From: Methyloceanibacter sp.
GTDB lineage: Bacteria > Pseudomonadota > Alphaproteobacteria > Rhizobiales > Methyloligellaceae
Direction: 5' to 3'
NCBI GenBank assembly: GCA_016649675.1
Contig: JAENXG010000031.1
Span: 1-15,466 of the forward strand
Length of the DNA stretch: 15,466 nucleotides
Shown: in pieces, positions 1-7,372 of the stretch
Position numbering within the stretch: position 1 is the first letter of the stretch
Layout: the number at the start of each line of letters is the position of its first letter
Position numbers and translations under genes: made by a program
The notes under the pieces: generated by a model
Told to the model about the DNA's origin: nothing
The model's input: only the letters and a program-made list of their open reading frames with translations
Databases searched by the model: none

Positions 1-279
1 GCCGACACGGGCCCCCGCGAGACGTCGCGCCAAGAGCCTCATGCCGGCGAGGCCGGCTCGCCTTCTCCGCGTGAAGACCGGCAGAACGGTGCTGCCCGCG
101 AGAGCAAGCCGCAGCGGGATGAGGAATTCGGCCGCGCGGTCACCGAGCACCCGAGGCGAGACACCGAGCCCATGTTTGCCGGCGTCACCTCGGCGCGGGA
201 GGAGCCGGCGCCGGCGAGAGTCGAAAGCCAAGTGGAGCAAGAGGCAGTTCCCCCCCGCAAGGGCTGGTGGCGCCGCTAA
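1..279 (+). CDS. rne: Ribonuclease E, C-terminal end (partial)
   Basis: The open frame enters from the left edge and stops with TAA at 277-279, giving 92 residues. Only the tail of the protein is visible. It is hydrophilic and rich in Glu, Arg, Pro, Ala and Gly, with no folded domain, and ends in PPRKGWWRR. A disordered tail closing in a GWW-Arg-Arg motif is typical of alphaproteobacterial RNase E/G proteins, where the tail scaffolds degradosome partners. The catalytic S1 and DEAD-like parts would lie upstream of the window. The frame is followed by a hairpin terminator, so it ends its transcription unit. The assignment rests on the tail motif alone; another disordered protein is possible. 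Confidence 0.65.
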   Translation, partial: ADTGPRETSRQEPHAGEAGSPSPREDRQNGAARESKPQRDEEFGRAVTEHPRRDTEPMFAGVTSAREEPAPARVESQVEQEAVPPRKGWWRR

Positions 280-297
280 TCAATGGCGCAAATCAAT

Positions 298-324
298 AAG
301 GAAGCGCGAAGCTTGCGCTTCCTT
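298..324 (+). terminator. Rho-independent terminator after rne
   Basis: AAGGAAGCGC (298-307) and GCGCTTCCTT (315-324) form a perfect 10-bp stem around the 7-nt loop GAAGCTT. It begins 18 nt after the RNase E stop codon. The following stretch is only moderately T-rich (CTCTGCTCTT), so termination could be partly Rho-assisted. Confidence 0.75.
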
Positions 325-589
325 CTCTGCTCTTGAGCCAGTTCTTCGAGGCGGCGTGGCGTCACGCCGTCGCCGGCGCGCGCGTGCGGCTCGCTCATGG
401 GTTTTCTCGCAGTTTATTGATGCGGTCGTGGGGGCTGCTGTCACGTTGTCGCCGCATTCAAAAGCCAATCAAGCGAGCATTGGCAAAGACGTGGCTGGGG
501 GCTGGCCAGCGTATCGCCGGACCGGATGACGGCACCAAAAACCGGCATCTTTGCCCAGCCTCGCTAAACATATACGATCAAGCCAACCC
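325..589. other. Gene-free stretch before the M48 protease
   Basis: With the terminator this makes a gap of about 310 bp between rne and the protease gene. Short frames cross it but are arginine-rich shadow translations without a ribosome binding site or recognisable motif. A small GC hairpin sits at 353-368 (GGCGTG/CACGCC). The protease promoter should lie here, but I cannot pick out a convincing -35/-10 pair. Confidence 0.5.
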
Positions 590-2008
590 ATGCCTGCTTT
601 GGCTCAATCCCAACCCCATCGAGCCGCGCGGTGGCTCCGCGCGGGTTTCGTGACGGGGCTTGCCGCAGCGCTTCTCACCTCGACCTCGGCGGAGGCTGCC
701 GGGCTCATCCGCGACGCCGAGACTGAAGCGCTGATCCGCGCTTACGCCAAGCCCATCTTCAACGCCGCAGGCCTCGGCTCGCAAGGCATCGAGATCCACA
801 TCGTCAACGACCGGAGCTTCAACGCCTTCGTCGTCGATGGTCACAATATGTTCATCCATGCCGGCACGCTGATGGGCGCAAAGACGCCCAATGCGGTGAT
901 CGGGGTCATCGCCCATGAGAGCGGCCATATCACCGGCGGCCATCTCGCCCGGCTGCGCGGCCAGATCTCGAAGGCGAAATCGGCGGCGCTCATGCTGCAG
1001 CTTCTCGGCCTTGCAGCCATGGCGGCAGGGGCGCTTGCCGGCGCGCCGGGCATTGGACAGGCTGGCATGGGGGTGGCCTATGGGGGGCAGGACGCCGCGA
1101 TGCGGAGCGTGCTCGCCTACCGGCAAGACGAAGAATCCTCCGCCGACCAGGCCGGCGTGAGCTTCCTCAACGCCACCAAGCAATCCGGTCGCGGCATGAT
1201 CGAAACCTTCGAGGAAATGTCCAACAAGCTGCTCGGCGTGCAGGGCATCAACCCCTATCTCCAGTCCCACCCCATGCCGCAACAGCGCCTGGAGCAGCTG
1301 AGAGAGCTCGTTACCTCGAGCCCCTATTACAACAATGTCGATCCACCCGAGCTGCAGTTCCGCCACGACATGGTGAAGGCGAAACTCTACGGCTTCCTCG
1401 ATCAGCCGGACACCCTGTTCAACCGCTATCCGAAGACCGATGTGTCGATGCCTGCGCTCTATGCCAGGGCGATCGCCACCTACCGCCAATCCGGCGTGCA
1501 GGCCGCCCTGCCGCAGCTCGACGCACTGATCGCAGCAAAGCCCGACTGGCCCTATTTCTACGAGATCAAGGGTCAATTCCTGTTCGAGAGCGGCAATCCG
1601 GCTGGCGCAGTCGTGCCGCTGCGCGAGGCGGTGAGGCTCGCTCCCAACGAGCCCCTTATTCGCGTCATGCTGGGACAGGCGTTGCTCGGCACCAACGATC
1701 CGAAGCTGGTCGACGAGGCGATCACCAATCTGCGCACAGCACTGGCCCGCGAGGATTCATCGGCCATGGGCTACCGCCAGATCGCGGCAGCCTATGCCCG
1801 CAAGGCCGACGCGGTGCAGGCGGCAGGCGCCAAGAAGGTATATTTGGCACAAGCCGAGCTTGCATCGGCCGAAGCCTATTTCTATGAAGGGCAGCTTAAG
1901 CTTGCCAAGCAGCAGGCCAAGCGCGCCAAAGCCGGATTCGTGGACGGCACGCCGAATTGGATCAGAGCCGACGACATCCTCGCTTTCGAAGTGCCGAGCA
2001 CCAACTGA
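590..2008 (+). CDS. Secreted M48 family zinc metalloprotease with TPR-like C-terminus (BepA/YfgC type)
   Basis: A 472-residue predicted periplasmic metalloprotease. Residues 11-37 form a signal peptide: a positive start (RAARWLRAG), a hydrophobic core, and an AEA-A cleavage area. The zinc motif HESGH is at residues 109-113, and E182 in EESSAD is the likely third metal ligand, as in M48 peptidases. From about residue 290 the chain becomes alanine-rich paired helices that look like TPR repeats, the layout of BepA, which degrades or assists misfolded outer-membrane proteins. The frame can be extended to a TTG at 551, but the ATG at 590 puts the signal peptide in a normal position. No strong Shine-Dalgarno is visible for either start. 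It lies 23 bp upstream of a DsbA-like gene, so the two are probably co-transcribed and act on envelope proteins. Family assignment is secure; the exact substrate is inferred. Confidence 0.9.
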   Translation: MPALAQSQPHRAARWLRAGFVTGLAAALLTSTSAEAAGLIRDAETEALIRAYAKPIFNAAGLGSQGIEIHIVNDRSFNAFVVDGHNMFIHAGTLMGAKTPNAVIGVIAHESGHITGGHLARLRGQISKAKSAALMLQLLGLAAMAAGALAGAPGIGQAGMGVAYGGQDAAMRSVLAYRQDEESSADQAGVSFLNATKQSGRGMIETFEEMSNKLLGVQGINPYLQSHPMPQQRLEQLRELVTSSPYYNNVDPPELQFRHDMVKAKLYGFLDQPDTLFNRYPKTDVSMPALYARAIATYRQSGVQAALPQLDALIAAKPDWPYFYEIKGQFLFESGNPAGAVVPLREAVRLAPNEPLIRVMLGQALLGTNDPKLVDEAITNLRTALAREDSSAMGYRQIAAAYARKADAVQAAGAKKVYLAQAELASAEAYFYEGQLKLAKQQAKRAKAGFVDGTPNWIRADDILAFEVPSTN

Positions 2009-2031
2009 CTTCAGCCCCCGGAGATCCCCGC

Positions 2032-2829
2032 ATGAACCTCAAGACTGGCCTCGCCACCGCCGCGGTGGCCGCCGTCGTGGCTGCCCTCGTGACCGCGGCC
2101 ACCATCGTCCTCGTGTGGCGCCTGGCACCGGGGGTGGTGAACGTTTCCTCGCTCAGCGAGACGAAGGTCATCGACATCGTCCGCGACTATCTCACCAAGA
2201 ACCCCGAGATTCTGGTCGAGATGACCAACGAGCTTGACAAGCGCCAGGCGGCAGAAGAGGCCGCTAAGCAGCAAAAAGTCATCAGCGACAACGCGGAAGC
2301 CCTGTTCCGCTCCCCGCTCGCTCATGTCGTCGGCAATGCCAATGGCGATGTGAGCGTGGTCGAGTTCTTCGACTACAATTGCGGCTTCTGCCGCCGGGCG
2401 TTGCCCGACGTGGTCAAGCTCGTCGAAGGCGACGACAAGGTGCGGCTCGTGCTGAAAGAGCTGCCGATCTTCGGCGAGGACTCAGAGGCTGCGGCCAAGG
2501 CCGCGCTCGCCGCTGCCAAGCAGGGCAAATATTTCGAGATGCATCAGAAACTGTTCTCCGAGCCCGGCAAGGCCGACAAGGAGAAGGCGCTCCGCGTCGC
2601 CGCCGAGCTTGGGCTCGACACGGCCAAGCTTGAAGAGGACATGAAGGATCCGGACATCCAGAAGTCGCTCGACGAGGCCAAGGAGCTTGCGCAGAAGCTC
2701 GGGCTGCAGGGCACGCCGCTTTATCTGATCGGCGACCATGTGGTGCCGGGAGCGCCTGACGACCTCTACGATCAGTTGACCAAGAACGTCGCCGAAGTTC
2801 GCGAGAAGGGCTGCAAGGCTACGTGCTGA
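2032..2829 (+). CDS. Membrane-anchored DsbA/ScsC-like thiol:disulfide oxidoreductase
   Basis: This 265-residue thioredoxin-fold protein likely makes or reshuffles disulfides in the periplasm. Residues 5-30 form one hydrophobic segment that could be an uncleaved anchor. Residues about 40-75 (ETKVIDIVRDYLTKNPEIL onward) are a charged helical region resembling the ScsC N-terminal trimerisation stalk. The catalytic CGFC is at 117-120, preceded by VVEFFDYN, and the cis-proline loop GTPLYLIGD is near residues 230-238. The start at 2032 was chosen because the anchor follows it directly; an in-frame upstream Met lies inside the protease gene. The protein ends in GCKATC, so it has a second Cys pair (C261, C265). 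A 151-bp gap with weak hairpins separates it from aroQ. DsbA-superfamily identity is firm; oxidase versus isomerase activity cannot be told. Confidence 0.9.
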   Translation: MNLKTGLATAAVAAVVAALVTAATIVLVWRLAPGVVNVSSLSETKVIDIVRDYLTKNPEILVEMTNELDKRQAAEEAAKQQKVISDNAEALFRSPLAHVVGNANGDVSVVEFFDYNCGFCRRALPDVVKLVEGDDKVRLVLKELPIFGEDSEAAAKAALAAAKQGKYFEMHQKLFSEPGKADKEKALRVAAELGLDTAKLEEDMKDPDIQKSLDEAKELAQKLGLQGTPLYLIGDHVVPGAPDDLYDQLTKNVAEVREKGCKATC

Positions 2830-2843
2830 GGCCGGACGGTAAC

Positions 2844-2856
2844 GGGAACATTTCCC
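2844..2856 (+). terminator. Weak hairpin after the DsbA-like gene
   Basis: GGGAA and TTCCC pair around a CAT loop, followed by TTAT, 15 nt after the stop codon. The stem is only 5 bp. A second imperfect hairpin lies at 2875-2894 (TTTTGCCG opposite CGGCGGAAAA). Either could attenuate read-through into aroQ, or both may be chance. Confidence 0.25.
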
Positions 2857-2980
2857 TTATCGGTCCTCGGCGTATTTTGCCGAACGGCGGAAAAGCTGAT
2901 AAAGGGGCCCGTTTCCTCTGCCGTGGCGAGTGCGCGGGGCTCTCGCGCGGCCCGGCATCATCAGGCGTCCTGCATCCGCC

Positions 2981-3433
2981 ATGGCCAAACCGATCTACGT
3001 CTTGAACGGCCCCAATCTCAACCTGCTCGGGTCCCGGGAGCCGGAGGTCTATGGCAAGGAGACGCTCGACGACGTGCGTGCTAGGTGCGAGCGGAAGGCC
3101 GCTGCGCTAGGATTTTCGATAGACTTTCGTCAAAGCAATCATGAGGGCGAGCTGGTGGCATGGATCCAGGAGGCGAGGAACGGCGCGGCGGGGCTGATCG
3201 TCAATGCCGGTGCCTTCACTCATACCTCGATCGCCATGCTTGACGCGCTGCTGGCTTGCCCGATCCCATCCGTCGAGGTGCATCTGTCGAATATCTTCAC
3301 CCGCGAGCCCTTCCGCCATCACTCCTATATCTCCAAGGCGGTGACGGGCTTGATCTGCGGCTTCGGGGCCCAGAGCTACGAGTTGGCGATCGAGGCGCTG
3401 GCCGGGCGGATCACGGCGGGGGCCAGCCGATGA
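2981..3433 (+). CDS. aroQ: 3-dehydroquinate dehydratase, type II
   Basis: Cytosolic enzyme that dehydrates 3-dehydroquinate to 3-dehydroshikimate in the shikimate pathway. The 150-residue length is standard for the type II dodecameric family. The N-terminus YVLNGPNLNLLGSREPEVYG carries the family signature with catalytic Tyr24. N75 and H81 lie in VNAGAFTHTSIA, the catalytic His101 is in EVHLSNIFTRE, and R112 follows. All the expected active-site residues are present. The ATG at 2981 places the signature right at the N-terminus; an in-frame GTG-type extension upstream adds unconserved sequence. The stop codon overlaps the accB start as ATGA, showing translational coupling, and the aroQ-accB-accC order is common in alphaproteobacteria. 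Confidence 0.96.
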   Translation: MAKPIYVLNGPNLNLLGSREPEVYGKETLDDVRARCERKAAALGFSIDFRQSNHEGELVAWIQEARNGAAGLIVNAGAFTHTSIAMLDALLACPIPSVEVHLSNIFTREPFRHHSYISKAVTGLICGFGAQSYELAIEALAGRITAGASR

Positions 3434-3894
3434 CCAAGCAAGACGGCACCTTCGACAAGGACCTTATCCGCGAGCTCGCGGCGCTGCTCGACGAGACCGG
3501 CCTGACCGAGATCGAGATCGAGCACGAGGGGCGGCGGATCAGGGTCGCGCGCGGCGTTGGCCCCCAGGGCGGCGCGTTTGCCGCCGAACTCGCCGAGCCC
3601 AATTCCAGAGACACCGCGCGAGGGGCGGCGCGGCCGGAGGAATTCATCGTCCATCCCGGCACCGTCACCTCGCCGATGGTCGGCACCGCCTATCGCTCGC
3701 CCGAGCCGGGCTCCCCGCCCTTTGTCGAGATCGGCGCGCGCGTGACAGCCGGGCAGACGCTCCTCATTATCGAAGCCATGAAAACCATGAACCAGATCCC
3801 CTCCCCCCGCGCCGGCACCGTCATTGCCATCCTCATCGAGGACGGCCAGCCGGTCGAATATGGCGAGCCGTTGGCGGTGATCGAGCAACGCTAG
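3430..3894 (+). CDS. accB: Biotin carboxyl carrier protein of acetyl-CoA carboxylase
   Basis: A 154-residue carrier that bears biotin and shuttles carboxylate between biotin carboxylase and carboxyltransferase in the first step of fatty-acid synthesis. The N-terminal 40 residues (helix plus EIEIEHEGRRIRV) match the usual AccB start. A flexible linker follows to about residue 70, then the biotinyl domain. Biotin attaches at K118 in EAMKTMN. The protruding thumb typical of bacterial AccB is present at residues 82-100 (PMVGTAYRSPEPGSPPFVE). It begins inside the aroQ stop codon (ATGA) and is followed 7 bp later by accC, its partner. No missing parts. Confidence 0.97.
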   Translation: MTKQDGTFDKDLIRELAALLDETGLTEIEIEHEGRRIRVARGVGPQGGAFAAELAEPNSRDTARGAARPEEFIVHPGTVTSPMVGTAYRSPEPGSPPFVEIGARVTAGQTLLIIEAMKTMNQIPSPRAGTVIAILIEDGQPVEYGEPLAVIEQR

Positions 3895-3901
3895 CCGGGC
3901 A

Positions 3902-5254
3902 ATGTTTGACAAGATCCTGATCGCCAACCGGGGAGAGATCGCACTCCGCGTCGAACGCGCCTGCAAGGAGCTCGGCGTGGCGACCGTCGCGGTCCACTCC
4001 ACCGCCGACGCCGACGCCATGCATGTGCGTCTGGCCGACGAGAGCGTGTGCATCGGCGCGCCCCCGGCCAAGGACAGCTATCTCAACATCCCGGCGATCG
4101 TCGCGGCCTGCGAGATCACCGGCGCCGACGCGGTGCATCCGGGCTACGGCTTCCTCTCCGAGAATGCCCGCTTTGCCGAGATCCTCGAGGAGCACGCCAT
4201 CACTTTCATCGGGCCGTCCGCCGAGCATGTCAGGCTGATGGGTGACAAGATCCAGGCGAAGGAGACCGCCCGCTCGCTCGGCATTCCGGTGGTGCCGGGC
4301 ACAGGCCCTGTCGGTGCCGATCTCGAGGAGGCAAAAGCGCTGGCGCAAGGCATCGGCTATCCGGTGCTGGTCAAGGCGGCGGCAGGGGGCGGCGGGCGCG
4401 GCATGAAGCTTGCGCTGTTCGAGAACGAGCTCGAGCCGGCGCTGGCCACCGCGCGCAACGAGGCGCGCGCTGCCTTCGGCGACGGCACCGTCTATCTCGA
4501 GAAATATCTCGTACACCCTCGGCACATCGAAGTGCAGGTGCTGGCCGACGGCGAAGGCAACGCCATCCATCTCGGGGAACGCGATTGCTCGCTGCAACGG
4601 CGGCACCAGAAGCTGTGGGAGGAGGCCCCCTCGCCCGCGCTCAATGCCAGCGAGCGCGTCCGCATCGGCGAGACGGTGGCAGAGGCCATGCGGACGCTCC
4701 GCTATCGCGGCGTCGGCACCGTCGAGTTCCTCTATGAGGGCGGCGAGTTCTACTTTATCGAGATGAACACGCGGCTCCAGGTCGAGCACACCATCACCGA
4801 GATGATCACCGGGCTCGACCTCGTCATCGAGCAGATCCGGATTGCGGCCGGGGCGCCCTTGTCGCTCCGCCAGGAGGACGTGCGCTTCGACGGCCACGCC
4901 ATCGAATGCCGCATCAACGCCGAGAACCCGCACACCTTCAGGCCGTCGCCGGGGACGATTACCCATTTCCACCCGCCGGGTGGGCTCGGCGTCAGGGTCG
5001 ATTCAGGGGCTTACGCCGGCTACACCATTCCGCCCTATTATGACAGTCTGATCGGCAAGCTCATCGTGCACGCCCGCACCCGCAACGAATGCCTGATGCG
5101 GCTCAAGCGGGCGCTGGGAGAGTTCGTCGTCGATGGCATCGAGACCACCATCCCCCTCTTCATCTCGCTCATCGCGGAGCCTGACATCGTCGATGGCAAC
5201 TACGACATCCATTGGCTCGAGAACCATCTCGCCAAGCTAGGAACGCGCGCATAG
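3902..5254 (+). CDS. accC: Biotin carboxylase subunit of acetyl-CoA carboxylase
   Basis: A 450-residue ATP-grasp enzyme that carboxylates the biotin on AccB using ATP and bicarbonate. It has the N-terminal ILIANRGEIALRV signature, K158 followed by the glycine-rich ATP loop GGGGRG (162-167), and HIEVQVLADG with ERDCSLQRRHQK. The catalytic block is E287-MNTRLQVEH with R291 and E295. Length equals that of typical AccC. One small departure: after that His the usual Pro-Val is Thr-Ile (residues 297-298), a variant that reminds me of the HTVTE motif in pyruvate carboxylases. Its place 7 bp after accB and 4 bp before aat argues for one operon and for the acetyl-CoA carboxylase role. Confidence 0.97.
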   Translation: MFDKILIANRGEIALRVERACKELGVATVAVHSTADADAMHVRLADESVCIGAPPAKDSYLNIPAIVAACEITGADAVHPGYGFLSENARFAEILEEHAITFIGPSAEHVRLMGDKIQAKETARSLGIPVVPGTGPVGADLEEAKALAQGIGYPVLVKAAAGGGGRGMKLALFENELEPALATARNEARAAFGDGTVYLEKYLVHPRHIEVQVLADGEGNAIHLGERDCSLQRRHQKLWEEAPSPALNASERVRIGETVAEAMRTLRYRGVGTVEFLYEGGEFYFIEMNTRLQVEHTITEMITGLDLVIEQIRIAAGAPLSLRQEDVRFDGHAIECRINAENPHTFRPSPGTITHFHPPGGLGVRVDSGAYAGYTIPPYYDSLIGKLIVHARTRNECLMRLKRALGEFVVDGIETTIPLFISLIAEPDIVDGNYDIHWLENHLAKLGTRA

Positions 5255-5258
5255 ATCC

Positions 5259-6068
5259 ATGACCTCCATCGACGACGTCATGATCGAGATCACGCCGCAG
5301 GTGCTGCTCAAGGCTTATGCCTGCGGCATCTTCCCCATGGCCGAGAGCGCCGAGGACAACGCGCTCTATTGGATCGAGCCGGAGCGGCGGGGCATTCTGC
5401 CGCTCGACCACGTGCATGTTCCGAAGAGTCTCGCCCGCACCATCCGCCGCGGCGGTTTCGAGGTGAAGATCGACCAAAACTTCGAGGCGGTCATCGAGGG
5501 CTGTGCGGCGCCGCGCTCAGGCCGCCGCTCGACCTGGATCAACGGGCGCATTCGCGGGCTCTATCGCGAGCTGTTCGCGCTCGGCCATTGCCATACGGTC
5601 GAGGTCTGGCAGGACGGCGTGCTGACCGGCGGACTTTACGGCGTGCATCTCGGCCGCGCGTTTTTCGGCGAGAGCATGTTCTCCCGGGCGCGCGACGCGA
5701 GCAAGATCGCGCTCGTCTATCTCGTCGCCAGGCTCAAATATGGGGGATTCACCCTGCTCGACACCCAGTTCGTCACGGGACACCTGGCCCGCTTCGGCGC
5801 CATCGAGGTGAGCCGGGAGGAGTTTCAGCGGTTCCTGGAGGCCGCGTTGGCCGGCGGCGGCTTGGTGGCCCACGGGAGTGGCGTGGGGGCTTCGGCAGCA
5901 GCGTCCGGCGGAGCTTCAGGAGCGGGAGCTGCGGCCTCGGCCGGCGGCAGGGGCGGAGCGGGAGCCGCAGGCGCCGCCGCATTCTCGCTGCTCTCGGAGG
6001 ATTTGGCGGCCGCGGGCGTTTTGCAGTTGGTGAGCCAGACGTCGAAGACCGGGTGCTCCACCGCGTGA
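5259..6068 (+). CDS. aat: Leucyl/phenylalanyl-tRNA-protein transferase with extended tail
   Basis: Transfers Leu or Phe from aminoacyl-tRNA to proteins with N-terminal Lys or Arg, marking them for ClpAP via ClpS. The core is clear: LKAYACGIFPMAES (17-30), YWIEPERRGILPLD (37-50), STWIN (91-95), GGLYGVHLGRAFFGESMFS (124-142) and LLDTQFVTGHLARFGAIEV (167-184). The family core ends near residue 200. Residues 206-242 are a Gly/Ala/Ser run, followed by a normal-looking end (VLQLVSQTS and a few more residues). The last 81 residues are antisense to the DUF2155 gene. The ending recalls what I remember of Rhizobiales Aat C-termini, so the stop at 6068 may be genuine. It starts 4 bp after accC. Confidence 0.9.
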   Translation: MTSIDDVMIEITPQVLLKAYACGIFPMAESAEDNALYWIEPERRGILPLDHVHVPKSLARTIRRGGFEVKIDQNFEAVIEGCAAPRSGRRSTWINGRIRGLYRELFALGHCHTVEVWQDGVLTGGLYGVHLGRAFFGESMFSRARDASKIALVYLVARLKYGGFTLLDTQFVTGHLARFGAIEVSREEFQRFLEAALAGGGLVAHGSGVGASAAASGGASGAGAAASAGGRGGAGAAGAAAFSLLSEDLAAAGVLQLVSQTSKTGCSTA

Positions 6069-6430
6069 AGGCCCGGGCTCTCGGCGAACATCCAGCCTGT
6101 GAAGATCCGCTGCACCTCGCCGGTGAGCTTCACCTCGTCGACCTCGACGAAGGATGAGGTGTGGGGCGGCTCCGTCGGCGGGCGTGAATCGCACACCCGC
6201 GGCGTCACCTTGAGGGCGCCGAACTCGACCGTCTGATTGATGGGGATCTCGAGATGCGAGATGCGTCCCGTCACCTTGTCCAGCGCGGCGAATACGGCGA
6301 TCGGGTTCTTGATTGGATCGGCATGGACGAGCCCTGAGGCGAGCCCGCAGGCCATTGCCAAAGCCATCGAAAAGAGGAGACGTCCGGCGTGGACCGGGTG
6401 GCCCGCGGAAGCTTTACTTCGGTCTGTCAT
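5825..6430 (-). CDS. DUF2155 domain-containing secreted protein
   Basis: A 201-residue protein of unknown function. A signal peptide is visible (residues 17-37, hydrophobic, ending LVHA before DPIKNP). The conserved DUF2155 core runs from about residue 43 to 137 and includes a KVTGRISHLEIPINQTVEFG stretch, TPRVCDSRPPTEPP, and GWMFAESPGLHAVEHPVFDVWL. C80 and C136 could form a disulfide. After residue 138 the chain is a Pro/Ala-rich low-complexity tail of about 60 residues, encoded antisense to the end of aat. The ATG at 6430 was chosen because it leads straight into the signal peptide; the frame continues upstream to 6517, but that part starts inside a palindromic repeat. DUF2155 genes commonly sit near aat and NDUFA12 in Rhizobiales (from memory). 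Confidence 0.85.
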   Translation of the reverse strand: MTDRSKASAGHPVHAGRLLFSMALAMACGLASGLVHADPIKNPIAVFAALDKVTGRISHLEIPINQTVEFGALKVTPRVCDSRPPTEPPHTSSFVEVDEVKLTGEVQRIFTGWMFAESPGLHAVEHPVFDVWLTNCKTPAAAKSSESSENAAAPAAPAPPLPPAEAAAPAPEAPPDAAAEAPTPLPWATKPPPANAASRNR

Positions 6431-6485
6431 GCCGCACACCTTGTGAACGGGGTCTCGACTGTCGCTCCGGTGCGCTCCTCGTCTT

Positions 6486-6534
6486 GAGCATGATCCCTTC
6501 GGAAAACCGGTTCCCACTTTTCCGGATCATGCTC
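6486..6534. repeat. Rhizobiales-type extragenic palindromic element
   Basis: Left arm GAGCATGATCC (6486-6496), a CTTC bulge, GGAAAA (6501-6506), an 11-nt loop CCGGTTCCCAC, then TTTTCC and GGATCATGCTC (6518-6534). The arms pair over 17 bp apart from the 4-nt bulge. Sequences with the GATCATGCTC ends and GGAAAA/TTTTCC interior are ones I associate with intergenic repeats scattered through Bradyrhizobium and related genomes. It lies 56 bp upstream of the DUF2155 start and 50 bp past the methyltransferase stop, so it could also end or stabilise the upstream transcript. Confidence 0.7.
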
Positions 6535-6583
6535 TAGCATCAAACGCCTCGTCCAGGAATTAGGCATTGGTGTGGCGGCCCGG

Positions 6584-7372
6584 TCAGGCGCGACGCTCGG
6601 CAAAGAAGCGAAGCCTGATATGGTCTGCGGTCCACACGCCTTGCGTATCGCAGAGCGAGGGCCGCAAGAGCTCGATGACCTCGCCGAGCACCTCGGTCCT
6701 TTCCGGCTCAGGGAACTGGTCGAAGAAGGACCTGCCGAAGGTCCTGAGCCAGCCGTCCATGCCGGTCCTGAGCAGGGTCGGGCGCGGCACGAGAGCAATC
6801 TCATTGACGGTGAACCCGCCTTCGGTGAGGAGGCGCCCATATTCCTCGACGGTGGGGAAGAACCAAGGCGCGACCAGCGCTGGATCGCCTTGCCTGAACG
6901 CACCGACCGCCCGCATGGCAGTAGCGATGGCCGCGACATTGCCATGGCCGCCGAGTTCGCCCACGAAGCGGCCGCGCGGCCGAAGCGCGCGCGCCACGCC
7001 CGCGATCACGAGCTCCGGCTTCCGCATCCAGTGCAGCGCGGCGTTAGAGAAAACGGCATGGAACTCCGAGACGAAGTCCAAGGCATGTCCGTCCACTTTG
7101 CGGACGTTGAGTCCCTTCATGCGCGCCACGGCGAGCAGCTCGTCGCTCAAATCGACGCCAAGGACGTCGGCGCCGGAAGCCTTGATCTCCGCGGTGAGCG
7201 CGCCGTCGCCGCAGCCGAGGTCGAGGATGCGCTCGCCTTTCTTCGCTTCCAGCATGGCAAAGACCGGGCCGGCGAGCTCCTGGACGAAGCGTCCGTTGCG
7301 CGCATAGTCAGAGGCCGACCAGCGCTGGACGGCCTTGGGCGGCGCGGTGTCGAACGCAGTCTCCGGCGTCAT
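6584..7372 (-). CDS. Class I SAM-dependent methyltransferase
   Basis: A 262-residue cytosolic protein with a Rossmann-type methyltransferase fold. Motif I is ILDLGCGDG (residues 49-57), the acidic residue ending strand 2 is D74 in LGVDLS, D94-GHALDF is the motif III region, and FSNAALHWM (108-116) is motif IV as in trans-aconitate methyltransferase and BioC-like enzymes. The C-terminal half contains a variable helical cap (PWFFPTVEEYGRLL) typical of small-molecule methyltransferases. The substrate cannot be named. The start codon overlaps the stop of the NDUFA12 homologue (ATGA at 7372-7369), so translation is coupled and I chose that start; an open frame upstream to 7717 is only the shadow of the neighbour. 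Confidence 0.85.
   Translation of the reverse strand: MTPETAFDTAPPKAVQRWSASDYARNGRFVQELAGPVFAMLEAKKGERILDLGCGDGALTAEIKASGADVLGVDLSDELLAVARMKGLNVRKVDGHALDFVSEFHAVFSNAALHWMRKPELVIAGVARALRPRGRFVGELGGHGNVAAIATAMRAVGAFRQGDPALVAPWFFPTVEEYGRLLTEGGFTVNEIALVPRPTLLRTGMDGWLRTFGRSFFDQFPEPERTEVLGEVIELLRPSLCDTQGVWTADHIRLRFFAERRA

Noticed and set aside
41..529. 162-codon plus-strand frame at the left edge
   Set aside because: Arg/Ser-rich alternate frame of the RNase E tail that then crosses the terminator; the frame ending GWWRR is the real one.
578..1576. 332-codon antisense frame over the M48 protease gene
   Set aside because: Composition and complete overlap with a clear real gene indicate a shadow.
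3833..4972. 379-codon antisense frame over accC
   Set aside because: Shadow of accC, with Arg/Gly/Asp/His-rich composition and no family match.
5369..6157. 262-codon alternate frame inside aat
   Set aside because: Arg-rich +2 frame shadow of aat with no motif.
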